Shown here: positions 24,467 to 33,230 of the stretch, piece by piece | Layout: the number at the start of each line of letters is the position of its first letter | Numbering within the stretch: the stretch's first letter is position 1 | Assembly (NCBI RefSeq): GCF_012927415.1 | Contig: NZ_JABBPF010000213.1 | Location: 1-45,893 of the forward strand | Reading direction: 5' to 3' | Length of the DNA: 45,893 bases | Source of the DNA: Polaromonas sp. | GTDB lineage: Bacteria > Pseudomonadota > Gammaproteobacteria > Burkholderiales > Burkholderiaceae_C | The notes under the pieces: generated by a model | Told to the model about the DNA's origin: nothing | What the model saw: only the letters and a program-made list of their open reading frames with translations | Database searches by the model: none | Program-made: the position numbers and the translations under genes

Positions 24467-25408
24467 CTAGCGCAAGGTCCTGGTAAATACGAATATCCCG
24501 GCAATCACCAGCACCGTGCCGGCCGCGATCCAGGCCGTGAAGGGTTCGCCCAAAATTATCACCCCCATCAGAATCGTGGAAAGCGGCCCCAGCATGCCGG
24601 TCTGCGCGGCGAGGCTGGCGCCGATGCGCTCAATCGCCATCATCACCATCAGCACCGGAACGGCGGTGCAAAGGGTGGCGTTCAGCACTGACAGCCAGAT
24701 CACCTCGGGCGCCACCGCGGCGGCGCTCAGCGGCCTGAGCAGCACAAACTGCAGCAGGCAAAAGAGGCAGGCCACTGTTGTCGCCATTCCGACCAGCCGC
24801 ATGGCGCCAAGGCGTTTGACGATTTCGCCGCTATACACCAGGTAGACCGCGTAACTGACCGCGCTTAAAAACACCAGCAAGGCACCCCAGGCCACGTCAG
24901 CGCCTTGCAGGGTAACTTCATGGCTGAACACCAGCGCGATCCCGCAATAGCTGATCGCCATGCCGACGATCTGGTGCGCGGTGATACGGCGCTGATACAG
25001 CAGCAGCCCCAGCAGCAGCACCAGCGTCGGATTGAGGTACAGGATCAGCCGCTCCAGCGAGGCGCTGATATGAGCCAGCCCTGCAAAGTCCAGAAAGCTG
25101 GCCAGGTAATAGCCGGTGAAGCCCAGCCCGAACACACCCAGCCAGTCCTTGCGCGTGAGCGGCGCCTTGCCCCGGCTCGCCCACCAGGCCATGACTGCAA
25201 AAATCGGCAGCGCAAACAGCATGCGGTACATGATCAGGGTGACGGCATCGACGCCATGGCGGTAGGCCAGCTTGACGATGATCGCCTTGCCGCTGAACGC
25301 AATCGCGCCAAAGCCGGCGAGCAGCAAGCCCGGCGCTATGCTTTTAGTAGCTACCAATGACCGTTCTCTCTGGACGCGGGGCTTGTTTTGTTCTGAAATG
25401 GAGTTCAA
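24467..25408 (-). CDS. EamA/DMT-family transporter
   Basis: A membrane protein of about 313 residues with ten hydrophobic segments and two EamA repeats (LLLAGFGAIAFSGKAIIVKL at the start; AAQTGMLGPLSTILMGVIIL and GEPFTAWIAAG near the end). The start is unsure: no ATG is in frame near the first helix, TTG at 25408 follows a purine-rich GAAGAAG, and TTG at 25357 is the alternative. Residues about 19-27, VATKSIAPG, come from a copy of the 41-nt repeat that fused into the gene's 5' end. The substrate is unknown. Confidence 0.82.
   Translation of the reverse strand: MNSISEQNKPRVQRERSLVATKSIAPGLLLAGFGAIAFSGKAIIVKLAYRHGVDAVTLIMYRMLFALPIFAVMAWWASRGKAPLTRKDWLGVFGLGFTGYYLASFLDFAGLAHISASLERLILYLNPTLVLLLGLLLYQRRITAHQIVGMAISYCGIALVFSHEVTLQGADVAWGALLVFLSAVSYAVYLVYSGEIVKRLGAMRLVGMATTVACLFCLLQFVLLRPLSAAAVAPEVIWLSVLNATLCTAVPVLMVMMAIERIGASLAAQTGMLGPLSTILMGVIILGEPFTAWIAAGTVLVIAGIFVFTRTLR
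25335..25375 (+). repeat. Dispersed 41-nt palindromic repeat, copy within an EamA gene
   Basis: GCTATGCTTTTAGTAGCTA, 16 nt, CTGGAC. Read on the coding (minus) strand it gives VQRERSLVATKSIA, closely matching the peptide produced by the repeat copy at 9595-9635. Confidence 0.8.
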
Positions 25409-25769
25409 GGGTACTTCTTCATTAAACCGGCAAGCGCCGGACCCGCAGACCCGGGACGGCAGCCATGATTGACGCCACGGCGCCACCGCGATCAACAGCC
25501 GCAACCGGATGCCGCGCTGGCTTCGTGAATGCGAGTTTGGCACGGAAGCGGAAGTGGCGTCATCGAGCTTTTGCGCGGCGCCCACCGTCACTGACGACGG
25601 CCACGATGGACGCTCCGGCAAATGATGCGTTATCAGCGCCGGGGCTCGCTGACGGTGCCGCGGCCTGAGCCGCGCAGACGCAGACGCAGACGCAGGCCAT
25701 GCGAATTGATGCTGCACATCAAAAAGGCACCCGAAGGTGCCTTTTTGCAAGCTGGTCGAAAATTAAAAA
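25409..25769. other. Intergenic region between tctA and an EamA gene
   Basis: About 360 bp with no gene that I recognise. It holds a strong terminator (25721-25746) and a short tandem GCAGAC array (three and a half units, 25674-25695). Confidence 0.55.
25721..25746 (-). terminator. Rho-independent terminator of tctBA
   Basis: AAAAAGGCACC, CGAA loop, GGTGCCTTTTT: a perfect 11-bp stem with A/T runs on both sides, 23 nt past the tctA stop codon. The symmetry would let it stop transcription from either direction. Confidence 0.9.
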
Positions 25770-27281
25770 TCAGTCTTCGACAAAAGCTTCCTCACGCTTG
25801 CTTTTGATGGCCGGCAGCAGCACGATCACCAGCATCAGCACCGCCGCCGCCAGCAGGCCCGCAGAAATCGGGCGGGTCACAAAGACACTCCAGTCACCAC
25901 GCGACAGCAGCAGCGCCCGGCGCAGGTTTTCCTCCATCATCGGGCCCAGAATGAAGCCCAGCAGCAAGGGCGCGGGTTCAGCACCCAGCTTGACAAAGAT
26001 ATAACCGATCACGCCAAACAAACCCACCATCCACACGTCAAAGGTGTTGTTGTTGGTGGAGTACACGCCAATGGCACAAAACAGCACGATCGCCGGAAAC
26101 AGATAGCGGTAGGGTACCGTCAGCAGCTTGATCCACATGCCGATCAAAGGCAGGTTCAGGATGATCAGCATCGCATTGCCGATCCACATCGAGGCGATCA
26201 GGCCCCAGAAAAGCTCAGGGTTGCTGGTCATGACCTGGGGGCCGGGCTGGATGTTGTGAATCGTCATAGCGCCCACCATCAGGGCCATCACGGCATTGGG
26301 CGGAATCCCCAATGTGAGCAGCGGAATGAAGGAGGTCTGCGCGCCGGCATTGTTGGCGGACTCGGGCGAAGCCACGCCACGAATGTTGCCTTGGCCGAAA
26401 GGCACTTCGCCCGGCTTCATCTTGATTTTTTTCTCCAGTGCATAGGCAGCGAAGGCAGCCAGCAAGGCGCCGCCGCCTGGCAAAATGCCCAGCGCTGAAC
26501 CCAGAAAGGTTCCGCGCAGCACGGCCGGCGTCATGTCCTTGAAATCCTGCTTGGTTGGCCACAGACCGGTCACCTTGGCGGTAAACACTTCGCGATCGCT
26601 CTCTGGCTGCGCCAGGTTGCTGATGATCTCGCCATAGCCGAACACGCCCATGGCAATCACCACAAAACCGATGCCATCGGTCAGCTCCGGAATGTCAAAG
26701 CTGAAGCGTGCAACACCCGAGTTCACATCGGTGCCGACCAGGCCCAGCAGCAGACCCAGCACGATCATCGCAATGGCTTTGAGCAGCGATCCGGAAGCCA
26801 GCACCACGGCGCCAATCAGGCCCAGCGTCATCAGCGCGAAATATTCGGCGGGACCGAATTTGAATGCCAGTTCGGTCAGTGGAGGGGCAAACGCCGCAAG
26901 AATCAGGGTGCCGACGCTGCCCGCAAAGAACGAGCCCAGACCGGCAGCCGCCAGCGCTGGCCCAGCTCGACCCTTTCTGGCCATCTGGTAACCGTCAATG
27001 CAGGTGACCACCGAAGAAGATTCTCCCGGCAAATTTACCAGAATGGCGGTCGTCGAACCGCCGTATTGCGCACCGTAATAAATACCGGCCAGCATGATCA
27101 GGGCAGAGACTGGCGGCAGCGCGTAGGTGGCGGGCAGCAACATGGCGATCGTGGCCACCGGTCCGATGCCCGGCAGCACGCCAATCAGCGTGCCCAGCAG
27201 GCAGCCAATAAAGGCGTAGAGCAGGTTTATGGGCGTGAACGCCACGCCAAAACCCAGCGACAAATGGGAAAGCAGTTCCAT
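25770..27281 (-). CDS. tctA: Tripartite tricarboxylate transporter, large permease
   Basis: A 503-residue inner-membrane protein with about a dozen hydrophobic segments. TctA signatures: GCLLGTLIGVLPGIGPVATI near the N-terminus, YGGSTTAILVNLPGESSSVV, and GILPGGGALLAAFAAYALEKK. It forms the translocation channel with TctB and takes substrate from a TctC/Bug receptor. The start follows TAAGGAAATAAAA. It lies 10 bp after tctB, in the same operon, and ends at a strong terminator. No receptor gene is adjacent. Confidence 0.95.
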   Translation of the reverse strand: MELLSHLSLGFGVAFTPINLLYAFIGCLLGTLIGVLPGIGPVATIAMLLPATYALPPVSALIMLAGIYYGAQYGGSTTAILVNLPGESSSVVTCIDGYQMARKGRAGPALAAAGLGSFFAGSVGTLILAAFAPPLTELAFKFGPAEYFALMTLGLIGAVVLASGSLLKAIAMIVLGLLLGLVGTDVNSGVARFSFDIPELTDGIGFVVIAMGVFGYGEIISNLAQPESDREVFTAKVTGLWPTKQDFKDMTPAVLRGTFLGSALGILPGGGALLAAFAAYALEKKIKMKPGEVPFGQGNIRGVASPESANNAGAQTSFIPLLTLGIPPNAVMALMVGAMTIHNIQPGPQVMTSNPELFWGLIASMWIGNAMLIILNLPLIGMWIKLLTVPYRYLFPAIVLFCAIGVYSTNNNTFDVWMVGLFGVIGYIFVKLGAEPAPLLLGFILGPMMEENLRRALLLSRGDWSVFVTRPISAGLLAAAVLMLVIVLLPAIKSKREEAFVED

Positions 27282-27291
27282 TTTTATTTCC

Positions 27292-27780
27292 TTAACCGGT
27301 GATGAAGGTGGGCCATACCGGGAACTGCAGCTTGAGCAGAAGCACGAAAGCGACGTAACTGCCAGCGGCGAGTATCGACGCCAGAATGAAGGTCGCCTTC
27401 ACCCTCCAGCCGGTTTCCGCCATGCTGGCGATAAAGGTCAGCGCGTAGATGGCCACGATCATTCCCATGGCGGGCAGGCCGATTGAGGGTAATCCGCCAA
27501 GCAGTACGCCGAAGACCAGGTTGGCGGCAATGATGAAGAAGAGCGGCTTCCAGGCCCACTTGCCAATTTTGTCGCCGCCCACGGTTTCAACCACCAGCGC
27601 CTTGAAAGTGATGACCGCTCCCAGAATGGTCATCAATACGCCCAGATAAAGCGGGAAATAGCCGGGGCCCATGCGGGCACCCTCGCCGACGTTGTAAGTG
27701 GTGGCGCCCCATGCGAAGGCCACCCCGATGCCCATGAACATGAGCCCGGAAAAGAAGTCTTTTTGACTCTTGATATTCAC
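27292..27780 (-). CDS. tctB: Tripartite tricarboxylate transporter, small permease
   Basis: A 162-residue membrane protein with four hydrophobic segments. It begins VNIKSQKDFFSGLMFMGIG and has MGPGYFPLYLG, the TctB signature region. The start is GTG at 27780, supported by GAGGAG seven bases upstream; the frame continues upstream but without such a site. It is the first gene of tctBA. Confidence 0.92.
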   Translation of the reverse strand: MNIKSQKDFFSGLMFMGIGVAFAWGATTYNVGEGARMGPGYFPLYLGVLMTILGAVITFKALVVETVGGDKIGKWAWKPLFFIIAANLVFGVLLGGLPSIGLPAMGMIVAIYALTFIASMAETGWRVKATFILASILAAGSYVAFVLLLKLQFPVWPTFITG

Positions 27781-27929
27781 GGTTTGTCTCCTCGCTGAAA
27801 AGATTGATCCGGCGGACCAATCTTTCATTTTGCTTTCAATTGACGGCAAAAAGCATGTGGCTTTCACCTATGCGGCCCTGAAGAACACGAAACCGCCGGT
27901 TCGGCCGGGGTTGCGCATGCCGCAGCGCC

Positions 27930-29732
27930 TCAGGACAGCGGCGGCGTGGAGGCCAGGATTTCTTCCACCGTGGTCAGTCCTTCTGCCACTTTCAGTGCGC
28001 CTGCCAGCCGCAGCGGGCGCATGCCCTCGGTAATCGCCTGGCGGCGCAGCGCGTCGATATTGGGCTCTTTTGAAATCTTTTCCTTGAAGCCCTCCGTTAC
28101 CGTGAGCAACTCGTACAAACCCATGCGTCCCCTGAAGCCGGTCATGCGGCAATCCACGCAGCCCACCGGCTTGAAGGGCCGGTAGCCGCCGCTGATCTGC
28201 CAGGGCTTGACCAGCTCCGTCAGGGTTTCGCGCTCGGCATTTTCATCGGGTTCACGGCAGTTGCTGCACAGCGTACGCATCAGCCGCTGCGCCAAAACGC
28301 CCAGTAAGGTGGCACTGATAAGGTAGGGCGGCACACCGAGTTCCATCAGCCGCGACACCGCCGAAGGCGCGTCATTGGTGTGCAGGGTGCTGAACACAAG
28401 GTGGCCCGTCAACGCAGCCTGGACAGCCATTTCGGCGGTTGCGAGGTCACGGATTTCGCCCACCATGATGATGTCGGGGTCTTGCCGCATCAGTGCGCGC
28501 AGCCCTTCAGGAAAATCAAAATTCAGGTGCGGCTGGACCTGCGTCTGGTTGAATGAAGGCTCGATCATCTCGATCGGGTCTTCAATCGTGTTGACGTTGA
28601 CCTCTTCGGTTGCCAGCCGCTTGAGCGTGGAATACAGCGTGGTGGTCTTGCCAGAACCGGTCGGGCCGGTCACCAGCACAATGCCGTAAGGCCGTTTGAC
28701 CAACTGCTCCCAGCGCTCGGCGTCATGCTGGGAAAACCCCAACGCATCGAGACTCTTGACGGTGGTATCGGGATCAAAAATACGCATCACCATTTTTTCG
28801 CCGAAGGCCGTCGGCAAGGTCGACAGGCGCATTTCGATTTCATCGCCGCGCGGGTTGCGCGTCTTGATGCGGCCATCCTGCGGCCGGCGTTTTTCAACCA
28901 CGTCCATGCGGCCCAACAGCTTGATGCGCGCCGTCATGGCGTTATGAACGCCCATCGGCAGCTGGTACACCGGATGCAGCACGCCATCAATGCGAAAACG
29001 AATCACGCCCTGCTCGCGCCGCGGCTCCAGATGAATGTCGCTGGCGCGCTGGTCAAAGGCGTATTGCCAGAGCCAGTCCACCACCTGCACCACGCCCTGA
29101 TCGTTGGCGTCAAGCTGCTTGTTGCTCTTGTTGAGCTCGACCAGCTGCTCAAAGCTGGCGGAACCGGAACCGCCGCCCGCCTTGGCCGCAGCCTTGACCG
29201 ATTTGGCCAGTGCGAAAAATTCGGCGGTGAACTTGGCAATTTCCAGCGGACTGGCAACCACCAGACGCACGCTGCGTTTTGATTGCCGTTCAACTTCGGA
29301 CACCCAGTCGGTAATAAAAGGCTCGGCAGTCGCGATCACCACTTCGTGCGGCATCACCTTCACCGGCAGCACCTTGTGCCGCTCGGCGTACAAGGCGGAC
29401 ATGCTTTCGGCGACCTTGCCGACGTCCACCTTGAGCGGGTCTATGCGCAGGTAACTCAGCCCCGCGCGCCCGGCCAGCCAGCGGGAAATGGTTTCAATGT
29501 CCAGCGGCCTTCCATCGGCCACCCGCGTCATGCCGACACTGGCCAGCCTGACCAGGGGATGCTGGGCGCTTTGCACCTGCGAGCAACGGGCGATGGTGCG
29601 CTGCGCCTCGGCATTGCTGATCACTCCGTCCTCGTCAAGCCATTCCACCAGCTGGCGCCAGTCCAGCGGCCCCGTGTAAAGCTTGTGACCATGGGGGCTG
29701 ACTGGGAATTTGGGGGGGATCACGGCACTCAT
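27930..29732 (-). CDS. GspE/PilB-family secretion ATPase (orphan)
   Basis: A 600-residue ATPase of type II secretion/type IV pilus assembly. The N-terminal GspE_N-like domain is at about residues 10-150. The catalytic domain has GPTGSGKTTTLYSTL (Walker A), an Asp box near IEDPIE, PDIIMVGEIRD (Walker B), and FSTLHTNDAPSAVSRL (His box). Two CxxC pairs (CSNC, CVDC) form the zinc module typical of this group. No other secretion or pilus genes lie nearby, so its machine must be encoded elsewhere. The ATG at 29732 is chosen; TTG at 29741 is possible. Confidence 0.9.
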   Translation of the reverse strand: MSAVIPPKFPVSPHGHKLYTGPLDWRQLVEWLDEDGVISNAEAQRTIARCSQVQSAQHPLVRLASVGMTRVADGRPLDIETISRWLAGRAGLSYLRIDPLKVDVGKVAESMSALYAERHKVLPVKVMPHEVVIATAEPFITDWVSEVERQSKRSVRLVVASPLEIAKFTAEFFALAKSVKAAAKAGGGSGSASFEQLVELNKSNKQLDANDQGVVQVVDWLWQYAFDQRASDIHLEPRREQGVIRFRIDGVLHPVYQLPMGVHNAMTARIKLLGRMDVVEKRRPQDGRIKTRNPRGDEIEMRLSTLPTAFGEKMVMRIFDPDTTVKSLDALGFSQHDAERWEQLVKRPYGIVLVTGPTGSGKTTTLYSTLKRLATEEVNVNTIEDPIEMIEPSFNQTQVQPHLNFDFPEGLRALMRQDPDIIMVGEIRDLATAEMAVQAALTGHLVFSTLHTNDAPSAVSRLMELGVPPYLISATLLGVLAQRLMRTLCSNCREPDENAERETLTELVKPWQISGGYRPFKPVGCVDCRMTGFRGRMGLYELLTVTEGFKEKISKEPNIDALRRQAITEGMRPLRLAGALKVAEGLTTVEEILASTPPLS

Positions 29733-29775
29733 GAAAAGCACTTTACCCCATCCGCAGCGTGGCGAAACCGTCGTT

Positions 29776-30549
29776 TCAGATCACCGGCGTGAAAAGTCGC
29801 AGCCATTTTTTGGCTGGCAAGTCCCAGCGCGATTCGATGACGCCGGCCCGCAGAAGGAGCTCGGCGCGCTCCGGCCGGCTCGGCTCGCGCTGTGCCAAGA
29901 CCACCGTGTTGCCCTCGCGCGTCGGACGGAACGCCCAGATCGACTCGGGGCCAAACGCCTCTGCCATTTTGACCAGCGACTGCTCATAGCTGGAATCGCG
30001 GCCAAAAAGGTTGACGGTCATCACCCCGTCCTCGGTGAGAAGGCCGCGGCAGTGGGCATAAAAATCGGCGTCGTCCAGCACCGGCGCAGCCGCTTCGTGG
30101 TCGTACAGGTCAACGTGCAACAGGTCAACCGTGTCCTGGTGCACCGGTTTTTGAATCTCTGCGGCGGCATCGGCTTCAATGACGTGCAGCCTCGCATCAT
30201 CGCGCGGCAGCTTGAACCAGATGCGGCACGCGGTGACGACCTGCGGATTGATTTCAATCGCGGTCGTTTTCATGCGCAGCTTTTTGTAGCAGAACTTGGT
30301 CAGCGCCGCCGAACCCAGGCCCAGCTGCATCGCGTGCTTTTTGGCGATGGACTCGGCATCGGTGAACAGCAGGCCGGCCATCATGCGCTGCACGTACTCC
30401 AGCTCAATGTCATAAGGCGCATCGCGCAGCATGGAGCCCTGCACCCATTCGGTACCCAGGTGCAGAAAGCGCACATCGCCGTAATCGGAAAAATTGACTT
30501 CCGGCAGATCCAAAGGCAAAGACGCTTTTTCTATCTCTTTTTTCGACAT
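29776..30549 (-). CDS. Spermidine synthase-like SAM-fold protein
   Basis: A 257-residue protein with a Rossmann SAM-type core. It shows MQLGLGSAALTKF (motif I, GxGxG-like), TAIEINPQVVTACR (acidic loop binding the nucleoside) and DLLHVDLYDHEAAAP (motif with the Asp that binds the amine in spermidine synthases). It lacks the N-terminal beta-sheet domain of true SpeE and is shorter, so the substrate is uncertain. Its ATG abuts the stop codon of the DNA glycosylase gene with no gap, indicating cotranscription with tatD and the glycosylase. Confidence 0.8.
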   Translation of the reverse strand: MSKKEIEKASLPLDLPEVNFSDYGDVRFLHLGTEWVQGSMLRDAPYDIELEYVQRMMAGLLFTDAESIAKKHAMQLGLGSAALTKFCYKKLRMKTTAIEINPQVVTACRIWFKLPRDDARLHVIEADAAAEIQKPVHQDTVDLLHVDLYDHEAAAPVLDDADFYAHCRGLLTEDGVMTVNLFGRDSSYEQSLVKMAEAFGPESIWAFRPTREGNTVVLAQREPSRPERAELLLRAGVIESRWDLPAKKWLRLFTPVI

Positions 30550-31137
30550 TCAAACCAATCCATGTTTTTCAAAAATTTCACGCCAGGCGGCAAGTTTTCG
30601 CTCGAACGACCAAGACGCATTGGCCGGGCTGGTCGACGGTAGCCTGTGAAATAGAATCCCCACGCCTTTCACGTCGTGTAATGCGCTGCCCCCCAGGGGT
30701 TCTGAACTAGCTGGGGGCGGCCCGGCGCTGCTTTCGATGCCCGCCACCAGCGCAGCGCTCACATGGCGCGCATGCTTGAAGCTCTCCGCGCCGTTGTGCG
30801 CAATCGCCTCAAGCGCGGGGCAAAGCCGCCTCAGGCCTGCAAAATCATTCACCACCGGGTTGCGGATATGGCTGTCCAGGCTGCCTTTGCGCTCACAGGC
30901 CGCGTACACATCCCACACGCCAAGCTGCTTCGAGAGCAACCACTTGCTACGAATTTGATAGCTACTTGTTACCGTACTCATTGGACAAGACGGAAAAACG
31001 GCTTGCAAAACCGGCCAGAACTGGTTTTGCGGGTGACCATAGTATTGGTGCGCGGCCAGCGAAGCGGTGCTGGGAAAACTGCCCAAAATCAGCAGGCGGG
31101 TATCGCTGCTGATGAGCGGCGGCAAGCCGGTCAGCAC
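30550..31137 (-). CDS. DNA-deoxyinosine/uracil glycosylase-like protein
   Basis: A 195-residue protein of the uracil-DNA glycosylase superfamily, hypoxanthine (family 6) type. Motifs: LLILGSFPSTASLAAHQYYGHPQNQFW in pieces across residues 15-41 (motif A), and LPSTSPANASWSFERKLAAW near the end (motif B, interacting with DNA). It would remove deaminated purines. Two dispersed repeats have inserted: one gives residues near SSYQIRSKWLLSKQL, the other gives the proline/glycine-rich stretch AGPPPASSEPLGGSALHD before motif B. The gene overlaps tatD by 7 nt. Confidence 0.82.
   Translation of the reverse strand: MLTGLPPLISSDTRLLILGSFPSTASLAAHQYYGHPQNQFWPVLQAVFPSCPMSTVTSSYQIRSKWLLSKQLGVWDVYAACERKGSLDSHIRNPVVNDFAGLRRLCPALEAIAHNGAESFKHARHVSAALVAGIESSAGPPPASSEPLGGSALHDVKGVGILFHRLPSTSPANASWSFERKLAAWREIFEKHGLV
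30681..30727 (+). repeat. Dispersed GC-rich repeat, copy inside the glycosylase gene
   Basis: GCGCTGCCCCCCAGGGG followed by GGGGGCGGCCCGGCG. It resembles the copy at about 38440-38497 (CGCTTCCCCCTGAGGGGG, GCGGCCTGGC). In the glycosylase it encodes an insertion of about 15 residues. Confidence 0.5.
30946..30986 (+). repeat. Dispersed 41-nt palindromic repeat, copy inside the glycosylase gene
   Basis: GCTACGAATTTGATAGCTA, 16 nt, TTGGAC; followed by a tail AAAAACGGCTTGCAA also seen at the copies at 19020 and 44833. It lies within coding sequence. Confidence 0.8.
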
Positions 31138-31979
31138 TGCAGCAAACCCCTGAGTTTTGGGAAAGCCTGCAACGCGTTCGCCGTGGTGGCGGCCGCCAGG
31201 GCCTCAGCCGGAATACCGCGCAGCCCTGCGAGCACGCCGGCAATGCGTGGCAACTCGCCCGGCTCGTTGCGGCCCTGCGCCTGCCCGTCGGCGCGTTGCT
31301 GCGCGGTTTTGTAAAGCCAGTGCGGAGGAATATCCGGCGAGTCGGTCTCCATCACCAGCGCGTCCAGCGGCAGCTCGGCGGCCAGGCGCCTGATTTGCAA
31401 GGCCGACTCAAACGTGACGGTGCCGCCAAAACCAAGCTTGAAGCCGAGCTTGATGAATTCGCGCGCCTGGATCGAACTGCCGTTGAAAGCGTGGCCAGTA
31501 CCGCTCCAGCCGCCTTCTGGCACGAGTTCGCGCAAATGCTTGAGCAGTTTGTCGGCGGAGCGCCGTACATGGAGAATGACCGGCAGGCGGTGCTTGCGCG
31601 CCAGTTTGAGTTGCTCGCGGTAGAAATACTCCTGGCGCGTTCGCATGGCGCTTTGCATCAGCTCAGGTACAAAATAATCGAGTCCGATTTCTCCCACCGC
31701 GACCAAGCGCGGGTCTGACCTTCTGCGGCCGAGTTCCGCGTCCAGCGCCTGCAAGTCAGTGTCCTGCGCCCCGGGCACACAAAGCGGATGGATACCCAGC
31801 GCGTAGCTGTCGGAAAATTCGTGGGCCAGCAGGCGAACCGCCTCGAAATTGCTCACCGCCACCGCGGGCAGCACACAATGGGCGACCTGGTGATCAACAG
31901 CGCGCGCGCGCACCAAAGCCCGATCGGGCGCGAACTCAGCGGCGTCAAGGTGACAATGTGTATCAATCCAGAAGTTCAT
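31131..31979 (-). CDS. TatD-family metal-dependent hydrolase
   Basis: A 282-residue amidohydrolase-fold protein. Metal ligands: DTHCHLD (residues 6-12), GEIGLDYF, VILHVRRS, GHAFNGS and METDSPDIPP. TatD enzymes are Mg-dependent DNases or RNases. Its last 7 nt overlap the start of the glycosylase gene, and SpeE-like follows without a gap, so the three form one operon that may serve nucleic-acid maintenance (inference). Confidence 0.93.
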   Translation of the reverse strand: MNFWIDTHCHLDAAEFAPDRALVRARAVDHQVAHCVLPAVAVSNFEAVRLLAHEFSDSYALGIHPLCVPGAQDTDLQALDAELGRRRSDPRLVAVGEIGLDYFVPELMQSAMRTRQEYFYREQLKLARKHRLPVILHVRRSADKLLKHLRELVPEGGWSGTGHAFNGSSIQAREFIKLGFKLGFGGTVTFESALQIRRLAAELPLDALVMETDSPDIPPHWLYKTAQQRADGQAQGRNEPGELPRIAGVLAGLRGIPAEALAAATTANALQAFPKLRGLLQC

Positions 31980-32141
31980 TCAATCACGCAGTGAGGGGAG
32001 CAAAAGTACCTAGGCCGGAGATATTGACACACAAATGAAACAAGGACACGCTATGCTTTTTGGAACGAAATGCCCTCGCCCGCTTGGGGTCTTTAACTCT
32101 GACTTCTTTTGCGTTTGTCATCGCTCAACCCGGAAACCAAA

Positions 32142-33209
32142 ATGAAATTATCTCGCCTGATCATTGGCGCCAGTCTTGTGGCGTCCACGCTGTCCAGCCC
32201 CTTGTGGGCACAGGACCAGAAACTTCGTCTGATCAGCTGGGCCGACTATGTGCCGGCAGAGGTGGTGGCGCAGTTCAAGAAGGAAACCGGCATTGACGTC
32301 GAGGTCACGCTGTCGAACAACGAGGAAATGATCTCCAAGCTGCGCGCCACGGGCGGCGCAGGTTTTGATCTGGCCCAGCCCTCGCAGGACCGCATCACTG
32401 GACCGCAGCAGGAATTTGGTATCTACAAGCCGATGGATTTAGCCAAGATCAAGACCGAGCTGTTCATCCCCGCCATGCTGGACGCCACAAAAAAGAACAC
32501 CACGCTGGCCGGCAAGGTTTATGGCCTGCCGCACATCTGGGGCACTGACGGCCTGGTCGTGAACACCAAACTCACCACCATGAACGACTATCCCGACCTG
32601 TGCAAGCCCGATGTCAAGGGCAAAACCGCCGTCCGCCTGAAACGCCCGACCCTGCTGGCGTTTGCCTTTGCCTCGGGCAAAGATCCGTTTGCGCTGTACA
32701 ACGACCCCAAGGCCTATGGCGCGCTGATGGACGAAGTCGGCAAAACCATGGTGGCCTGCAAGAGCAACATCAGGTTTTACTGGGACAACAAAGACCAGTT
32801 GCTGAACGGCATGCGCGCCGGTGAAGTGGTAGGCGCCATGATGTGGGACACTGGCGGCTGGAAGCTCAACAGCGAGAAACCCGAGATCCAGTACATCGCG
32901 CCCAAGTCAGGCGCACTCGGCTGGATCGACACCTATGCGCTTCCCGCCAAGGGCCGCAACGATGCGGCTGCCTACGCCTGGATCAACTTCAACATGCGGC
33001 CCGAAATCGCCGCCAAGGTGGCGGGTTCCGCCGGCAACTTCACCGCCGCCAAAGGCGCTGACCAGCTGATGGACGCCAAGCTCAAGGCCCAGTTCGCCGC
33101 CAGCTTCCCGGAAGCGGCACTGAAAAACGTGAAATGGTACCCCGCAGTGCCGGCTGGTATCGAAGACATCGAAGGCCGCGTACTCGACCGCATCAAGGCC
33201 GCGCAGTAA
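32142..33209 (+). CDS. Polyamine-type ABC transporter substrate-binding protein
   Basis: A 355-residue protein with a signal peptide (residues 1-23, ending SPLWAQ). The mature domain is PotD/PotF-like: LRLISWADYVPAEVVAQFKK, ETGIDVEVTLSNNEEMISKL, VYGLPHIWGTDGLVVN, and MMWDTGGWKL. Typical ligands are putrescine or spermidine, though some relatives bind other cations. It is the first gene of a complete importer operon with ATPase (33231), and permeases (34342 and 35411). The ATG at 32142 starts the signal peptide. Confidence 0.92.
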   Translation: MKLSRLIIGASLVASTLSSPLWAQDQKLRLISWADYVPAEVVAQFKKETGIDVEVTLSNNEEMISKLRATGGAGFDLAQPSQDRITGPQQEFGIYKPMDLAKIKTELFIPAMLDATKKNTTLAGKVYGLPHIWGTDGLVVNTKLTTMNDYPDLCKPDVKGKTAVRLKRPTLLAFAFASGKDPFALYNDPKAYGALMDEVGKTMVACKSNIRFYWDNKDQLLNGMRAGEVVGAMMWDTGGWKLNSEKPEIQYIAPKSGALGWIDTYALPAKGRNDAAAYAWINFNMRPEIAAKVAGSAGNFTAAKGADQLMDAKLKAQFAASFPEAALKNVKWYPAVPAGIEDIEGRVLDRIKAAQ

Positions 33210-33230
33210 GGCCTGGCCGCGACGCAAACG

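Noticed and set aside
32024-32057. TTGACA and TATGCT ahead of the polyamine transporter operon
   Set aside because: The spacing is 22 nt, too long for a standard sigma-70 promoter.
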